Source of the DNA: Roseburia zhanii
GTDB lineage: Bacteria; Bacillota; Clostridia; Lachnospirales; Lachnospiraceae
Reading direction: 5' to 3'
DNA length: 64,000 nucleotides
NCBI RefSeq assembly: GCF_014287635.1
Contig: NZ_JACOPH010000012.1
Coordinates: 1 to 64,000, forward strand
Part shown: in pieces, positions 51,669-62,230 of the stretch
Layout of the letters: each line of letters opens with the position of its first letter
Position numbering within the stretch: position 1 is the stretch's first letter
Notes under the pieces: model-generated
Told to the model about the DNA's origin: nothing
Databases searched by the model: none
The model's input: only the letters and a program-made list of their open reading frames with translations
Translations under genes and position numbers: made by a program

Positions 51669-51697
51669 TTGAATTTCCCTCATTCAAAGCATATAAT
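51669..51697 (+). promoter_or_regulatory. Promoter of the MATE transporter gene
   Basis: TTGAAT and TATAAT with a 17-bp spacer, giving a leader of about 95 nt before the ATG at 51800. Confidence 0.7.
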
Positions 51698-51799
51698 ATT
51701 ACTGTTTAAGCAGATATCAACTTGTTTTAGGGGAAAATATTCCCTGTTTACACAATAAATCAGCAATAGATATTTTTTACGTCAAGAGGGGAAGAACAA

Positions 51800-53149
51800 A
51801 TGAAGAAAAATTATGAAATCGACATGCTAAATGGCCCATTATTCAAAAAAATACTTACATTTTCCATTCCACTGATGTTATCCGGCATTTTACAGCTTTT
51901 ATTCAATGCCGCTGACACGATCGTAGTCGGAAGATTTACCGGCAATACTGCCTTAGCAGCTGTCGGATCTACAAGTGCCCTGATCAATCTTCTGACGAAC
52001 CTCTTTATCGGATTTTCCGTAGGGGCAAATGTCTTAACGGCCAGATTTTATGGTGCAAAAAAAGAAAAAGAAGTCAGTGAAACCGTTCATTCTGCAATTT
52101 TATTAAGCCTGGTATGCGGTGTCCTTCTGCTTGTGATCGGTCTTTTTTCAACCAGACAGATCTTAGTCTGGATGGGTACACCTGCTGATGTGTTAGATCA
52201 GGCTGCCCTGTATTTAAAAATATACTTTTTAGGAATGCCGTTCATGCTCTTATACAACTTCGGCAGTTCCATCTTACGTGCGATCGGTGATACCAAACGT
52301 CCGTTATATTATCTGTTTTGTGCCGGTATCATCAATGTGATCTTTAACCTGATTTTTGTGATTCGTTTTCAGATGGGTGTTGCCGGTGTTGCAACTGCAA
52401 CTGTGATCTCGCAGTGTATTTCTTCTCTGCTGATCTTAAAATGTCTGACACAATTAGATGGCTGTTGCCGGCTGCATTTAGATAAACTCCGGCTGATACC
52501 GGATAAGGCCATGCAGATCATGCGTATCGGACTTCCTGCCGGACTGCAGGGCATGGTATTTTCCTTATCAAATGTATTGATCCAGTCCTCCGTCAACTCT
52601 TTTGGTTCCATTGCAATGGCTGGCAATACCGCAGCTATGAATATCGAAGGATTTGTTTATATTTCCATGAATACCTTCCACCAGACAGCCATGAGCTTTA
52701 TCAGCCAGAACTTCGGTGCCGGAAAACAAGACCGTATCCGGAAAGTTTTATTCCAGTGCCTTGCCATGGTAACAACGGTCGGTCTTGTGATGGGACTTGG
52801 TGCTTATTTCGCCGGAACTCCGCTTTTATCCATTTATTCCTCTGATCCAGAAGTCATCCAATTTGGACTTTTAAGGCTTTCTGTGATCTGTACTACTTAC
52901 TGTCTGTGCGGAATTATGGATACCATGGTCGGTGCCCTGCGTGGGATCGGATATTCCTTTATGCCTATGGTCGTGTCCCTGCTTGGTGCCTGCGGTCTTA
53001 GGATCGTATGGATATTTACGATCTTTCAATGGCACAGAAGCCTGTTTACACTATATATTTCCTATCCGGTCACATGGATCATTACTGCTTTTGTCCATAT
53101 GATCTGCTATGCCATTGTCCGCAGAAAACAACTGGCACAATATTCTTAA
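51800..53149 (+). CDS. MATE-family multidrug/Na+ efflux protein
   Basis: 449 aa with twelve hydrophobic helices. I-P-L-M-L-S-G-I-L-Q-L-L-F-N-A-A-D-T near the N-terminus and G-L-P-A-G-L-Q-G-M at the start of the second half are MATE landmarks. Exports cationic compounds using an ion gradient. Followed 14 bp later by an inositol-phosphatase gene, likely co-transcribed. Confidence 0.92.
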   Translation: MKKNYEIDMLNGPLFKKILTFSIPLMLSGILQLLFNAADTIVVGRFTGNTALAAVGSTSALINLLTNLFIGFSVGANVLTARFYGAKKEKEVSETVHSAILLSLVCGVLLLVIGLFSTRQILVWMGTPADVLDQAALYLKIYFLGMPFMLLYNFGSSILRAIGDTKRPLYYLFCAGIINVIFNLIFVIRFQMGVAGVATATVISQCISSLLILKCLTQLDGCCRLHLDKLRLIPDKAMQIMRIGLPAGLQGMVFSLSNVLIQSSVNSFGSIAMAGNTAAMNIEGFVYISMNTFHQTAMSFISQNFGAGKQDRIRKVLFQCLAMVTTVGLVMGLGAYFAGTPLLSIYSSDPEVIQFGLLRLSVICTTYCLCGIMDTMVGALRGIGYSFMPMVVSLLGACGLRIVWIFTIFQWHRSLFTLYISYPVTWIITAFVHMICYAIVRRKQLAQYS

Positions 53150-53163
53150 GGAGGAAACTACCT

Positions 53164-53919
53164 ATGATCGAACAAATCGAACAAGCTATAATAGAAACCG
53201 GAGAGATCCTGTTACATGCAGAAAATATCACAGACTTCACCCATACAAAAGACGGTGCGGCAAATTTTGTAACCGAATATGACACACAGGTGCAAAAGAT
53301 TTTATTTTCAAAACTCTCTGCCATCCTTCCTGAAGCCTCTTTTATGGGTGAAGAAGAATCTGCACACACTTATACAGACAAAGGATATCTGTTTATCATT
53401 GATCCGATCGATGGAACGACGAATTTTATCAAACAAAACCACACCAGCTGTATTTCTGCAGGTCTGTTAAAAGATGGAAAACCTTATCTTGGCATTGTCT
53501 ATAACCCATACCGGAATGAACTTTTTTCCGCAGTTGCCGGCAAAGGTGCATATCTGAACCATAAACCGATCCATGTATCAAAAGAACCTTTAGAAAATGG
53601 TCTGCTGCTCTTTGGTTCTTCCCCTTATTATGAAGAACTCTGGCAGCCTGCTTTTGAAATGGCATATCAGTATTTCAAACGCTGCTTAGATCTGCGCAGA
53701 AGCGGTTCTGCTGCGATCGATCTGTGCGACATTGCCTGCGGACGGGCAGAACTTTTCTTTGAATTACGCTTAAGTCCATGGGACTATGCCGCTGGTGCCC
53801 TGATCGTCAAAGAAGCCGGTGGAAACATCTGTGGCACAGACCATGCACCTGTACAATTTCAAAAGCCACAGGGCATCATTGCCTGTGGCAGCGGTATTTC
53901 TAAAGAAGATCTTTTATAA
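53164..53919 (+). CDS. Inositol monophosphatase/CysQ-family phosphatase
   Basis: 251 aa from M-I-E-Q-I, just after AAGGAGG. F-M-G-E-E-E, D-P-I-D-G-T-T-N-F and W-D-Y-A-A-G-A are the metal-binding motifs of the family. It may hydrolyse inositol phosphates or 3'-phosphoadenosine phosphates; sequence alone does not separate these. Confidence 0.9.
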   Translation: MIEQIEQAIIETGEILLHAENITDFTHTKDGAANFVTEYDTQVQKILFSKLSAILPEASFMGEEESAHTYTDKGYLFIIDPIDGTTNFIKQNHTSCISAGLLKDGKPYLGIVYNPYRNELFSAVAGKGAYLNHKPIHVSKEPLENGLLLFGSSPYYEELWQPAFEMAYQYFKRCLDLRRSGSAAIDLCDIACGRAELFFELRLSPWDYAAGALIVKEAGGNICGTDHAPVQFQKPQGIIACGSGISKEDLL

Positions 53920-53923
53920 ATTT

Positions 53924-54994
53924 TTATGAAACAGGAAGTTCCCACTCATCTGCTTCCTGTTGATATTGTTCTGCCTGCTCACGACAGAACTGTATCTTCT
54001 CAAATTCCCATGGTGTTTCTGCTTCGATGGCTTCTGCCATCTTTCCATAACATTCTGCTAATCCATCTAATGGCATTCTGCCACGCCTGCGCACATCAAT
54101 GACTGCTTCTGTCTGATGTGCTGCAAGTTCAAACCAGTCTGTCGCTTCTTCATGATCTGCCTGCTCCATAAAATAACTGCCAATCTCATATGCGATCTCT
54201 GCACATATAGCATCCGGCATCAGTTTAAATGCCATTGAAAAGAACTTATCTGTCTGTTTTTCCTGCCTATAGATATGGGCAAGAACGCAGACTGCCTCTC
54301 TTTGCTTTTCAAGAGAGTTCCCGGCTGTATGCAGGGTTGCCTGAAAGATCGTTTCCGCTTCTTTAAAATCTTTCTCTGTCCCACTGATAAATAATTCTTT
54401 TGCATACATGGAATGTAATTTATCCGATAACTGTCCTTCTCTTTCATATGCCTGCCTGAACAGATGAAAATCCCTGCTGCTATGCAGATTTTTCGGCAGA
54501 TGCTGTATCTCGACTTCGCTGTCATAAATGACCGGATCAATACGCACTGTTTCATGTACCGCATCTACCCATACAAATTCCCGCAGCCTTTTATAGAGTT
54601 TCGGGCGGTATTCTTTCTGGTAATTTGCTGTCGTATTATATTCCGGCGGCGTGATATAATACATCTGCACAATTTCAATTTCCGGCAGCAATACCTGTTT
54701 TAATTCTGCAAAACGATTTCTATTGACCTCATCTAAAACTTCGTCTGCGTCTGCTGAATAGATATACTCCATTTCTGCCTTAGAAAATGCAAAATTTCTC
54801 GCTGCCGCAAAATCATTTTCCCAGACATAATCATAGATCTTATCTGTAAATTCGGCTGCCACTTCTTTTGTATGATCTGTGGAACCCGTATCTACAATAA
54901 TAATTTCATCCATCAGATCCGCAACCGATGTTAAACATCTGCGTAATATATCTGCTTCATTTTTGACTATCATACATAAACTGATCGTAACCAC
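53924..54994 (-). CDS. Family 2 glycosyltransferase with TPR-like C-terminus
   Basis: 356 aa starting GTG, 7 bp after GGAGG. S-L-C-M-I-V-K-N-E-A-D, I-I-V-D-T-G-S-T-D-H-T and S-A-D-A-D-E-V-L (DxD metal site) define the GT2 fold. From about residue 200 helical repeats resemble TPRs. Cytoplasmic; probably builds a surface or cofactor glycan. Confidence 0.88.
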   Translation of the reverse strand: MVTISLCMIVKNEADILRRCLTSVADLMDEIIIVDTGSTDHTKEVAAEFTDKIYDYVWENDFAAARNFAFSKAEMEYIYSADADEVLDEVNRNRFAELKQVLLPEIEIVQMYYITPPEYNTTANYQKEYRPKLYKRLREFVWVDAVHETVRIDPVIYDSEVEIQHLPKNLHSSRDFHLFRQAYEREGQLSDKLHSMYAKELFISGTEKDFKEAETIFQATLHTAGNSLEKQREAVCVLAHIYRQEKQTDKFFSMAFKLMPDAICAEIAYEIGSYFMEQADHEEATDWFELAAHQTEAVIDVRRRGRMPLDGLAECYGKMAEAIEAETPWEFEKIQFCREQAEQYQQEADEWELPVS

Positions 54995-55160
54995 TTGTTA
55001 TCCTCCGTATCTGCCTGATATATTCCCATGAATTGCCAGATTGCTGTACCACTTTTACAATTCTACACACTTCTATATTATATACTCCCCATAAAAATGT
55101 CAAAAAATGTTTCCCAAAATATCCCCCTAAAAATTTTTTTAAAAAATTGCAGAAATTTTC

Positions 55161-55189
55161 TTGACAATTCAAACATCTTCGTGTATCAT
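55161..55189 (+). promoter_or_regulatory. tRNA operon promoter
   Basis: TTGACA and TATCAT with a 17-bp spacer, ending 21 bp before tRNA-Phe. Confidence 0.8.
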
Positions 55190-55210
55190 TAGTTTTGCTG
55201 TGAGGGATAT

Positions 55211-55283
<73 letters not shown>

Positions 55284-55295
55284 CTAATATCACAT

Positions 55296-55366
55296 GCGGG
55301 TGTAGTTCAATGGTAGAACACTAGCCTTCCAAGCTAGATACGTGGGTTCGATTCCCATCACCCGCT
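55296..55366 (+). tRNA. trnG: tRNA-Gly (TCC)
   Basis: 71 nt. Acceptor GCGGGTG pairs with CACCCGC, discriminator T. Anticodon stem CTAGC/GCTAG with loop CTTCCAA (anticodon TCC). T arm GTGGG/CCCAT. Separated from tRNA-Phe by 12 bp; CCA not encoded. Confidence 0.95.
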
Positions 55367-55372
55367 CTACTG

Positions 55373-55406
55373 AAAAGAGATTGATGAAATCATCAATCTC
55401 TTTTTT
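55373..55406 (+). terminator. tRNA operon terminator
   Basis: GAGATTGATGA and TCATCAATCTC form a perfect 11-bp stem with loop AA, followed by TTTTTT. Confidence 0.92.
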
Positions 55407-55408
55407 GC

Positions 55409-55441
55409 TGTATAGGAAATTCCGTTGGAATTTCCTATACA
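55409..55441. repeat. Perfect 15-bp hairpin after the tRNA terminator
   Basis: TGTATAGGAAATTCC and GGAATTTCCTATACA with loop GTT. Directly between the tRNA terminator and the fold-back element, so it may be part of that element's insertion context. Confidence 0.7.
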
Positions 55442-55755
55442 GATGTGAGTGTCAAACGGTGGCTCACAACTTAGCGACTGGCAGATTACACAAAGCCGAG
55501 CCTGTTTTTGTGACTTTGGGAGAAAATTAGTAAATCTTAGTCTGCCTGTTAATATACAGTGTTTTGCTGCCATGGACGGCAGCAAAAGTCTTAATGCCCC
55601 ATGGACGGGGCATTTAAGACGTACACGTCAACTTTGTCGCAACCTAATTCAGGCAGACTTAGATTTTCTTATTTTCGTACAACGGAACAAAATAGACTCG
55701 GATTTGTGCAATCTGCCAATTATAAAACTTGAAGCCACCGTTTGACACCCGCATC
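55442..55755. mobile_element. 314-bp fold-back (MITE-like) element with internal hairpins
   Basis: The ends are 23-bp inverted repeats matching at 21 positions (left GTGTCAAACGGTGGCT, right AGCCACCGTTTGACAC). Homology continues inward on both arms (GGCAGATT-CACAAA-CCGAG; AAATCTnAGTCTGCCTG). At the centre sit GCTGCC-ATGGAC-GGCAGC and TGCCCC-ATGGAC-GGGGCA with the same loop. No protein gene. The whole unit can fold as one long stem with a two-hairpin head. A MITE or a structured RNA gene are both possible. Confidence 0.6.
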
Positions 55756-55763
55756 ATATAATA

Positions 55764-55791
55764 AAAACGCCGGACAACTTTCCGACGTTTT
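55764..55791 (-). terminator. Terminator of the sulfur-transfer operon
   Basis: AAACG and CGGA pair with TCCG and CGTTT around a mismatch; on the minus strand TTTTTATT follows. Placed 9 bp past the JAMM gene stop. Confidence 0.75.
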
Positions 55792-55799
55792 ATTTTTAC

Positions 55800-56213
55800 T
55801 TATTCATATTGTATCGATACTTTTGATACCCGCTTACGGTCTATGATCCGATATGCTTTAACCACCGGTTCTTTTTCCATAAATGAACAGATCAGATAAA
55901 TGATACCGCTATCGTAAGCAAGCCTTTTATCTTCCTCTGACGGTTCCGCTTTCGTGTCCGGGTGCGAATGTACATTTGCAAGTAACATATATCCGTTTTC
56001 CCGGATCTCTTTCATAACTGCAAACTGTTCCCTTGCATCCATGGAAAAATGTGTACTGCTTTCATCTACATTATGCATTCCATAAAATTTTTTTACAGCA
56101 ATGGCATTATCTTGCCGTACACCGGCTAAAAGTCCGCAGGCTTCATTGGGAAGTCCCTCTAAAAGCCACGAAAGCATCTCTTTTTTCTGCTGTTTTGGTA
56201 TCTGAATGGTCAT
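55800..56213 (-). CDS. JAMM/MPN+ metalloprotease (HcyD/Mec-like)
   Basis: 137 aa. N-E-A-C-G-L-L-A-G and V-H-S-H-P-D-T-K-A-E-P-S-E-E-D form the E ... H-x-H-P ... S-x2-D zinc site. In protein-thiocarboxylate pathways such enzymes trim a sulfur carrier protein or release the amino acid built on it. The gene follows the E1-like gene by 14 bp, which supports that role. Confidence 0.88.
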   Translation of the reverse strand: MTIQIPKQQKKEMLSWLLEGLPNEACGLLAGVRQDNAIAVKKFYGMHNVDESSTHFSMDAREQFAVMKEIRENGYMLLANVHSHPDTKAEPSEEDKRLAYDSGIIYLICSFMEKEPVVKAYRIIDRKRVSKVSIQYE

Positions 56214-56227
56214 AAGATACTTCTTCC

Positions 56228-57010
56228 TTACTTATCTGATTTTACAAAATTATGTATCGTCTTATGTTTTCCGCATACAGGACATTTACTGGTGTCTTTT
56301 GGCAATGTGACTGTCCGAAATTCCATCTTTAGTGCATCATAAGATAAAAGCCTTCCTGTTAAAAGCTGTCCACAGCCTACCAGATACTTGATCGCTTCTA
56401 CTGCCTGCAGTGTCCCGATCGTACCTGCGACTGCTCCAAGCACACCTGCCTGTTTGCCATTGGGAACTGCACCCTCCGGAGGCGGATCTTTAAACATACA
56501 GCGGTAACATGCGCCCTGCCCCGGAACATATGTCATGATCTGTCCTGCAAGGCGGAGGATACCGCCATGACAGAATGGTTTTTCCGCTAAAACACAAGCA
56601 TCGTTTATTAAAAATTTTGCTTCAAAATTATCTGTAGCATCAATTACAAAATCATAATCCGCAATGATATCCTGTATATTTGATTCATCTACAAAGAAAG
56701 GATAGGTGTTCACCTTTACATCGGGATTGATCTCCTGTATGGTTTCCTTTGCAGACTCCGTTTTTTCCTTCCCAACATCTTTTGTCTGATGGATAATCTG
56801 ACGTTGTAAATTTGAAAAATCTACCGTATCTGCATCTGCAAGTCCAAGCGTTCCTACTCCGGCTGCTGCAAGATACATTGCCACCGGAGATCCTAATCCT
56901 CCTGTACCTATGATCAACACACTGCTGTTTAATAATTTTTCCTGCCCTGCTTCGCCAATATCTTTTAATACCAGATGTCTGGCATAGCGTGCCTTCTGTT
57001 CTTCTGTCAT
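56228..57010 (-). CDS. ThiF/MoeB/HesA-type E1-like adenylyltransferase
   Basis: 260 aa. G-T-G-G-L-G-S-P-V-A (nucleotide binding), R-Q-I-I-H, D-A-T-D-N-F and two Cys pairs (C-Y-R-C, C-P-V-C-G) for zinc. It activates the C-terminal Gly-Gly of a ubiquitin-like sulfur carrier as acyl-adenylate before sulfur transfer. Lies 26 bp after metY and 14 bp before the JAMM gene. Confidence 0.9.
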   Translation of the reverse strand: MTEEQKARYARHLVLKDIGEAGQEKLLNSSVLIIGTGGLGSPVAMYLAAAGVGTLGLADADTVDFSNLQRQIIHQTKDVGKEKTESAKETIQEINPDVKVNTYPFFVDESNIQDIIADYDFVIDATDNFEAKFLINDACVLAEKPFCHGGILRLAGQIMTYVPGQGACYRCMFKDPPPEGAVPNGKQAGVLGAVAGTIGTLQAVEAIKYLVGCGQLLTGRLLSYDALKMEFRTVTLPKDTSKCPVCGKHKTIHNFVKSDK

Positions 57011-57036
57011 TCCTTATCCTTTCGTGATGACGAGGT

Positions 57037-58344
57037 TTACTCTACTGCCTTAAATGCTTCTTCTAAATCCTGAATGATATCATCGATATGCTCTGTACCG
57101 ATGGACAGACGGATCGTATTCGGTTTGATTCCCTGCTCTAACAATTCTTCCTCATTCAACTGGGAATGTGTTGTAGATGCCGGATGGATAACTAAAGATT
57201 TTACATCGGCAACATTTGCAAGCAGTGAGAAGATTTCCAGATTGTCGATAAAATCTTTTGCTTTTCTATCATCTCCCTTGATCTCAAATGTAAAGATGGA
57301 ACCACCGCCATTCGGGAAATATTTCTTATATAATTCCTGCTGTATTGGATCTGTGGAAACAGACGGATGATGTACAGCTTCTACCTGTGGATGTTTATTT
57401 AAATATTCTACAACTTTTAATGCATTTTCTACATGACGCTCTACACGAAGTGACAGTGTTTCAAGTCCCTGCAGGAAGATAAATGAATGGAATGGAGAGA
57501 TTGTTGCTCCTGTATCTCTTAATAAAATTGCACGGATCTTTGTCACAAATGCTGCCGGTCCTACTGCTTTTGTAAAGCTGATGCCATGATAGCTTGGGTT
57601 TGGTTCTGTTAAAGATGCAAATTTTCCACTTGCCTCCCAGTCAAACTTACCACTATCCACGATCACACCACCGATCGTTGTTCCATGTCCACCGATAAAT
57701 TTTGTAGCAGAATGTACAACGATATCTGCACCGTACTCGATCGGACGAACCAGATATGGTGTTGCAAATGTATTATCTACAACCAATGGGATCTTATGGG
57801 CATGAGCGATCTTTGCTACCGCTTCAATATCTACCACATCTGAATTTGGATTTCCCAATGTTTCGATATAAAGTGCTTTTGTATTGTCCTGAATTGCTTT
57901 TTCAAATGCTTCTGCAACAGGCTCTACGAATGTTGTTGTAATGCCGTATGCCGGTAATGTATGCTCTAAGAGATTATAGGTTCCGCCATAGATATTTTTG
58001 GCAGCTACGATATGATCTCCGTTCTGTGCTAAATTCTCGATCGTATATGTAATTGCTGCTGCACCGGATGCTACTGCAAGTGCTGCCACACCACCCTCTA
58101 ATGCTGCAATCCTCTGCTCAAATACATCTTCTGTCGGGTTGGTCAGTCTGCCATAGATATTTCCGGCATCTGCAAGCCCAAAACGTGCTGCTGCGTGGTC
58201 TGAATTATGGAATACATAGGAAGATGTCTGATAGATCGGTACTGCTCTTGCATCAGTGACTGGATCTGGTGTTTCCTGTCCTACATGTAACTGTAATGTT
58301 TCAAATTTTAAATTTCTGTTTTCTCTGCTGATCTTATTGCCCAT
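57037..58344 (-). CDS. metY: O-acetylhomoserine sulfhydrylase
   Basis: 435 aa. [10 protein letters not shown] holds the PLP Lys; Y-G-R-L-T-N-P-T and E-T-L-G-N-P typical of Cys/Met-metabolism enzymes. The length fits MetY (about 430) rather than MetB (about 390). It makes homocysteine from O-acetylhomoserine; beside E1-like and JAMM genes, the sulfur donor may be a protein thiocarboxylate. CAGGAGG precedes the ATG. Confidence 0.9.
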   Translation of the reverse strand: MGNKISRENRNLKFETLQLHVGQETPDPVTDARAVPIYQTSSYVFHNSDHAAARFGLADAGNIYGRLTNPTEDVFEQRIAALEGGVAALAVASGAAAITYTIENLAQNGDHIVAAKNIYGGTYNLLEHTLPAYGITTTFVEPVAEAFEKAIQDNTKALYIETLGNPNSDVVDIEAVAKIAHAHKIPLVVDNTFATPYLVRPIEYGADIVVHSATKFIGGHGTTIGGVIVDSGKFDWEASGKFASLTEPNPSYHGISFTKAVGPAAFVTKIRAILLRDTGATISPFHSFIFLQGLETLSLRVERHVENALKVVEYLNKHPQVEAVHHPSVSTDPIQQELYKKYFPNGGGSIFTFEIKGDDRKAKDFIDNLEIFSLLANVADVKSLVIHPASTTHSQLNEEELLEQGIKPNTIRLSIGTEHIDDIIQDLEEAFKAVE

Positions 58345-58384
58345 CTTTGTAATCCTCCTGTATCTCTAAAAGTTACCTGTATAT

Positions 58385-59320
58385 TTATGCCTCTGTAAAT
58401 AATGGTGTGGAATAATAACGGTCACCACTGTCCGGAAGTAATGCTACGATTGTCTTTCCTTTATATTCCGGTCTTTTTGCTAACTCGATTGCTGCATAAG
58501 CTGCTGCACCGGAAGAAATTCCTACTAAAATTCCTTCTTTATGTGCGATCTCTTTTGCTGTTTCAAATGCAGCTTCATTTTCTACCGGAAAGATCTCATC
58601 ATAAATCTTTGTATTTAATACATCCGGTACAAATCCTGCACCGATTCCCTGAATCTTATGTGCTCCGCTCTTGCCCTGTGATAATACCGGTGATGTTGCC
58701 GGCTCAACTGCAATGGCTTTTACTTCCGGTTTCTGTGATTTTAAATATTCACCGGTTCCTGTTAATGTTCCGCCTGTACCAACACCTGCTACAAATACAT
58801 CAACTTCACCATCGGTATCTTTCCAGATTTCCGGTCCTGTAGTTTCTCTATGTGCTTTTGGATTTGCCGGATTTACAAACTGTCCTGGAATAAAGCTGTT
58901 AGGGATCTCTTTTGCAAGTTCTTCTGCTTTTGCGATCGCACCTTTCATTCCTTTTGCCCCTTCTGTCAGAACGATCTCTGCTCCATAAGCTTTTAAAATA
59001 TTTCTTCTCTCTACGCTCATTGTTTCCGGCATGGTTAAGATAGTGCGGTATCCTTTGACTGCTGCGATTGCTGCAAGACCGATTCCTGTATTACCGGATG
59101 TCGGCTCGATGATCACAGAACCTTCTTTTAATAAGCCTTTTTCTTCTGCATCTTCTACAATGCTCTTTGCAATTCTGTCTTTGACACTTCCTGCCGGATT
59201 GAAGTACTCTAATTTGAATAATAATCGTGCTTCTAAGCCGTGTGCTTTTTCAATATTGGTTGCTTCTAATAATGGTGTTCCTCCGATCAGTTCCAATGCA
59301 CCCTTATAAATATTTGCCAT
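58385..59320 (-). CDS. cysK: Cysteine synthase (O-acetylserine sulfhydrylase)
   Basis: 311 aa from M-A-N-I-Y, chosen because AAGGAG lies 9 bp upstream. G-S-V-K-D-R-I-A (PLP Lys), P-T-S-G-N-T-G-I and G-T-G-G-T-L-T-G. Makes cysteine from O-acetylserine and sulfide. First gene of the cysK-metY-E1-JAMM unit. Confidence 0.95.
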   Translation of the reverse strand: MANIYKGALELIGGTPLLEATNIEKAHGLEARLLFKLEYFNPAGSVKDRIAKSIVEDAEEKGLLKEGSVIIEPTSGNTGIGLAAIAAVKGYRTILTMPETMSVERRNILKAYGAEIVLTEGAKGMKGAIAKAEELAKEIPNSFIPGQFVNPANPKAHRETTGPEIWKDTDGEVDVFVAGVGTGGTLTGTGEYLKSQKPEVKAIAVEPATSPVLSQGKSGAHKIQGIGAGFVPDVLNTKIYDEIFPVENEAAFETAKEIAHKEGILVGISSGAAAYAAIELAKRPEYKGKTIVALLPDSGDRYYSTPLFTEA

Positions 59321-59355
59321 GATTTCATTCTCCTTTTCTTTGTGATTATTTTTTA

Positions 59356-59424
59356 TTTTCCTATATTTCCTAGTTCGTTTGTATGATTTAAGGGTAATAT
59401 ATACCAATCGTATGAGAATGTCAA
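59356..59424 (-). promoter_or_regulatory. cysK: Promoter of cysK cluster with possible Rrf2 site
   Basis: On the minus strand TTGACA (59419-59424) and TATATT (59396-59401) are 17 bp apart. Downstream in the leader, CTAGGAAATATAGGAAAA resembles CTAGGGAAAAAGGGC in the promoter of the rrf2-type gene at 60355-60383, hinting at one regulator. Confidence 0.65.
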
Positions 59425-59455
59425 GTGCTTTTTTACTGTTTTTATCAGAGTATTG

Positions 59456-59525
59456 ATAGTTACTATTCAGACGCAAGCCTGACACTGCGCTGTCAAGCTA
59501 TGCGCCATAGTGTTAATTATTGTGT
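59456..59525. repeat. GTTACTATTCA repeat with ATGCGCCATAGTG block
   Basis: Begins ATAGTTACTATTCAGAC, like the element at 60402, and ends with the 18-bp block shared with 51606-51623 in the other relative order. It provides the region just upstream of the RelB-like start. Confidence 0.5.
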
Positions 59526-59532
59526 GATTACC

Positions 59533-59796
59533 ATGGCTAAATCGACAACAAGCAATATCAGTATCCGCATGAACAGCGATCTCAAAGCAGCTGCCGAAGC
59601 TCTTTATGAAGAACTTAGCATGAATCTTGGTACAGCCTTCACTATCTTTGTCCGCCAATCTCTTCGAGAGAGAGGTATCCCTTTTAAAATCACAGAAAAA
59701 ACTCCTAATAATGAAACTGTCTCTGCTATGCTTGAGGCAGAAAGGATTGCAAAAAAAAGAGCATATCCCACACAAATGCACCTCACATTTATATAG
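59533..59796 (+). CDS. RelB/DinJ-family antitoxin, orphan
   Basis: 87 aa from M-A-K-S-T-T-S-N-I-S-I-R-M. The ribbon-helix-helix start and E-L-S-M-N-L-G-T-A-F-T-I-F-V-R-Q match DinJ-type antitoxins. The usual C-terminus after A-E-R-I-A-K is replaced by an unrelated K-R-A-Y-P-T tail at a run of eight A, suggesting a frameshift. No toxin gene follows. No clear ribosome site. Probably non-functional. Confidence 0.6.
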   Translation: MAKSTTSNISIRMNSDLKAAAEALYEELSMNLGTAFTIFVRQSLRERGIPFKITEKTPNNETVSAMLEAERIAKKRAYPTQMHLTFI

Positions 59797-59881
59797 AACA
59801 TACTCCCTCATACAAGCCTGCATATGATATTATCATACTCACATCATACAGATAATGACCATCTATCTGCATCCATGGCTA

Positions 59882-60316
59882 TCAGATCACATAATCATCC
59901 CCTAATTCCATCTGCCACGTCATAAGATCCGCTAATGTATACTTATCTAACACACTCCGCATTGCTTCATCTAATTCTTTCCAGATACGAAGCGTCACAC
60001 ACTGACCCTGCCGTTCACATCCCGATTCTTCGTCCTCTAAACATGCAACCGGCACCATATTACCTTCGACCTGACGTAAGATCATTCCGACTGTATACTC
60101 TTTGGGACTCTTTACCAGACGGTAGCCTCCCTGCGGTCCACGGATACTTTTCACATATCCTGCACGTACCAACTGGGAAATGATCTGCTCTAAATATTTC
60201 ACAGATATCGACTGTCTTTCTGCTACATCTTTTAATCTGACGGGTTCTACTGCGTCATTCATCGCAATGTCTAACATAAGCCGGAGTGCATAACGTCCTT
60301 TTGTAGAAATCTTCAT
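59882..60316 (-). CDS. Rrf2-family regulator (CymR/IscR-like)
   Basis: 144 aa from M-K-I-S-T-K-G-R-Y (GGAGGTG upstream). HTH with V-K-Y-L-E-Q-I-I-S-Q-L, then C-L-E-D-E-E-S-G-C-E-R-Q-G-Q-C: three Cys spaced x7 and x5, comparable to but not identical with the IscR cluster-binding set. It may sense Fe-S or cysteine status and control the cysK cluster 560 bp away. Confidence 0.85.
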   Translation of the reverse strand: MKISTKGRYALRLMLDIAMNDAVEPVRLKDVAERQSISVKYLEQIISQLVRAGYVKSIRGPQGGYRLVKSPKEYTVGMILRQVEGNMVPVACLEDEESGCERQGQCVTLRIWKELDEAMRSVLDKYTLADLMTWQMELGDDYVI

Positions 60317-60354
60317 TATCTTACACCTCCGCAATTTTTCTCATTATATTGTTT

Positions 60355-60383
60355 ATTGTAGCCCTTTTTCCCTAGTATGTCAA
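60355..60383 (-). promoter_or_regulatory. Promoter of rrf2-type gene
   Basis: TTGACA (60378-60383) and TACAAT (60355-60360) with a 17-bp spacer. The spacer holds CTAGGGAAAAAGGGC, similar to the cysK leader motif, so autoregulation is plausible. Confidence 0.7.
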
Positions 60384-60401
60384 TAGGAATTAAGTGAAAT
60401 A

Positions 60402-60550
60402 TAGTTACTGTTCAGACAGCACCTAAACACCTTGCTGTTTAGGTGCGTATGACCGTGATTCGGGCGTGAGCAGCCCCCCCTTTTGCGCAGCAAAATTTAA
60501 ATGGGGCTGCGAAGTTGCAATTCGCAGGGATACCTGTGAACTGTAACGAA
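60402..60550. mobile_element. MITE-like intergenic element with GTTACTGTTCA ends
   Basis: Ends GTTACTGTTCA (60404-60414) and TGAACTGTAAC (60537-60547) are inverted with one mismatch. Inside: CACCTAAACA/TGTTTAGGTG hairpin and GCAGCCCC/GGGGCTGC pairing. No gene. Partial relatives occur at 59456 and 51605. Confidence 0.55.
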
Positions 60551-60607
60551 ATATATAGTCAGACATCTTTATACAATATCTCATACTATGCATTTTTAGA
60601 CAAATAG

Positions 60608-62155
<1,548 letters not shown>

Positions 62156-62230
62156 AAGACGCTGGTCTGCCGTTGTTCTTACCTGATCTTATATGTGATT
62201 ACATGATATTGTTTTTCTAAACGGATGCGG

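Noticed and set aside
55367..55745. Protein frames across the region after the tRNAs
   Set aside because: They run through the terminator and both arms of the fold-back element; similar frames on both strands only reflect its symmetry.
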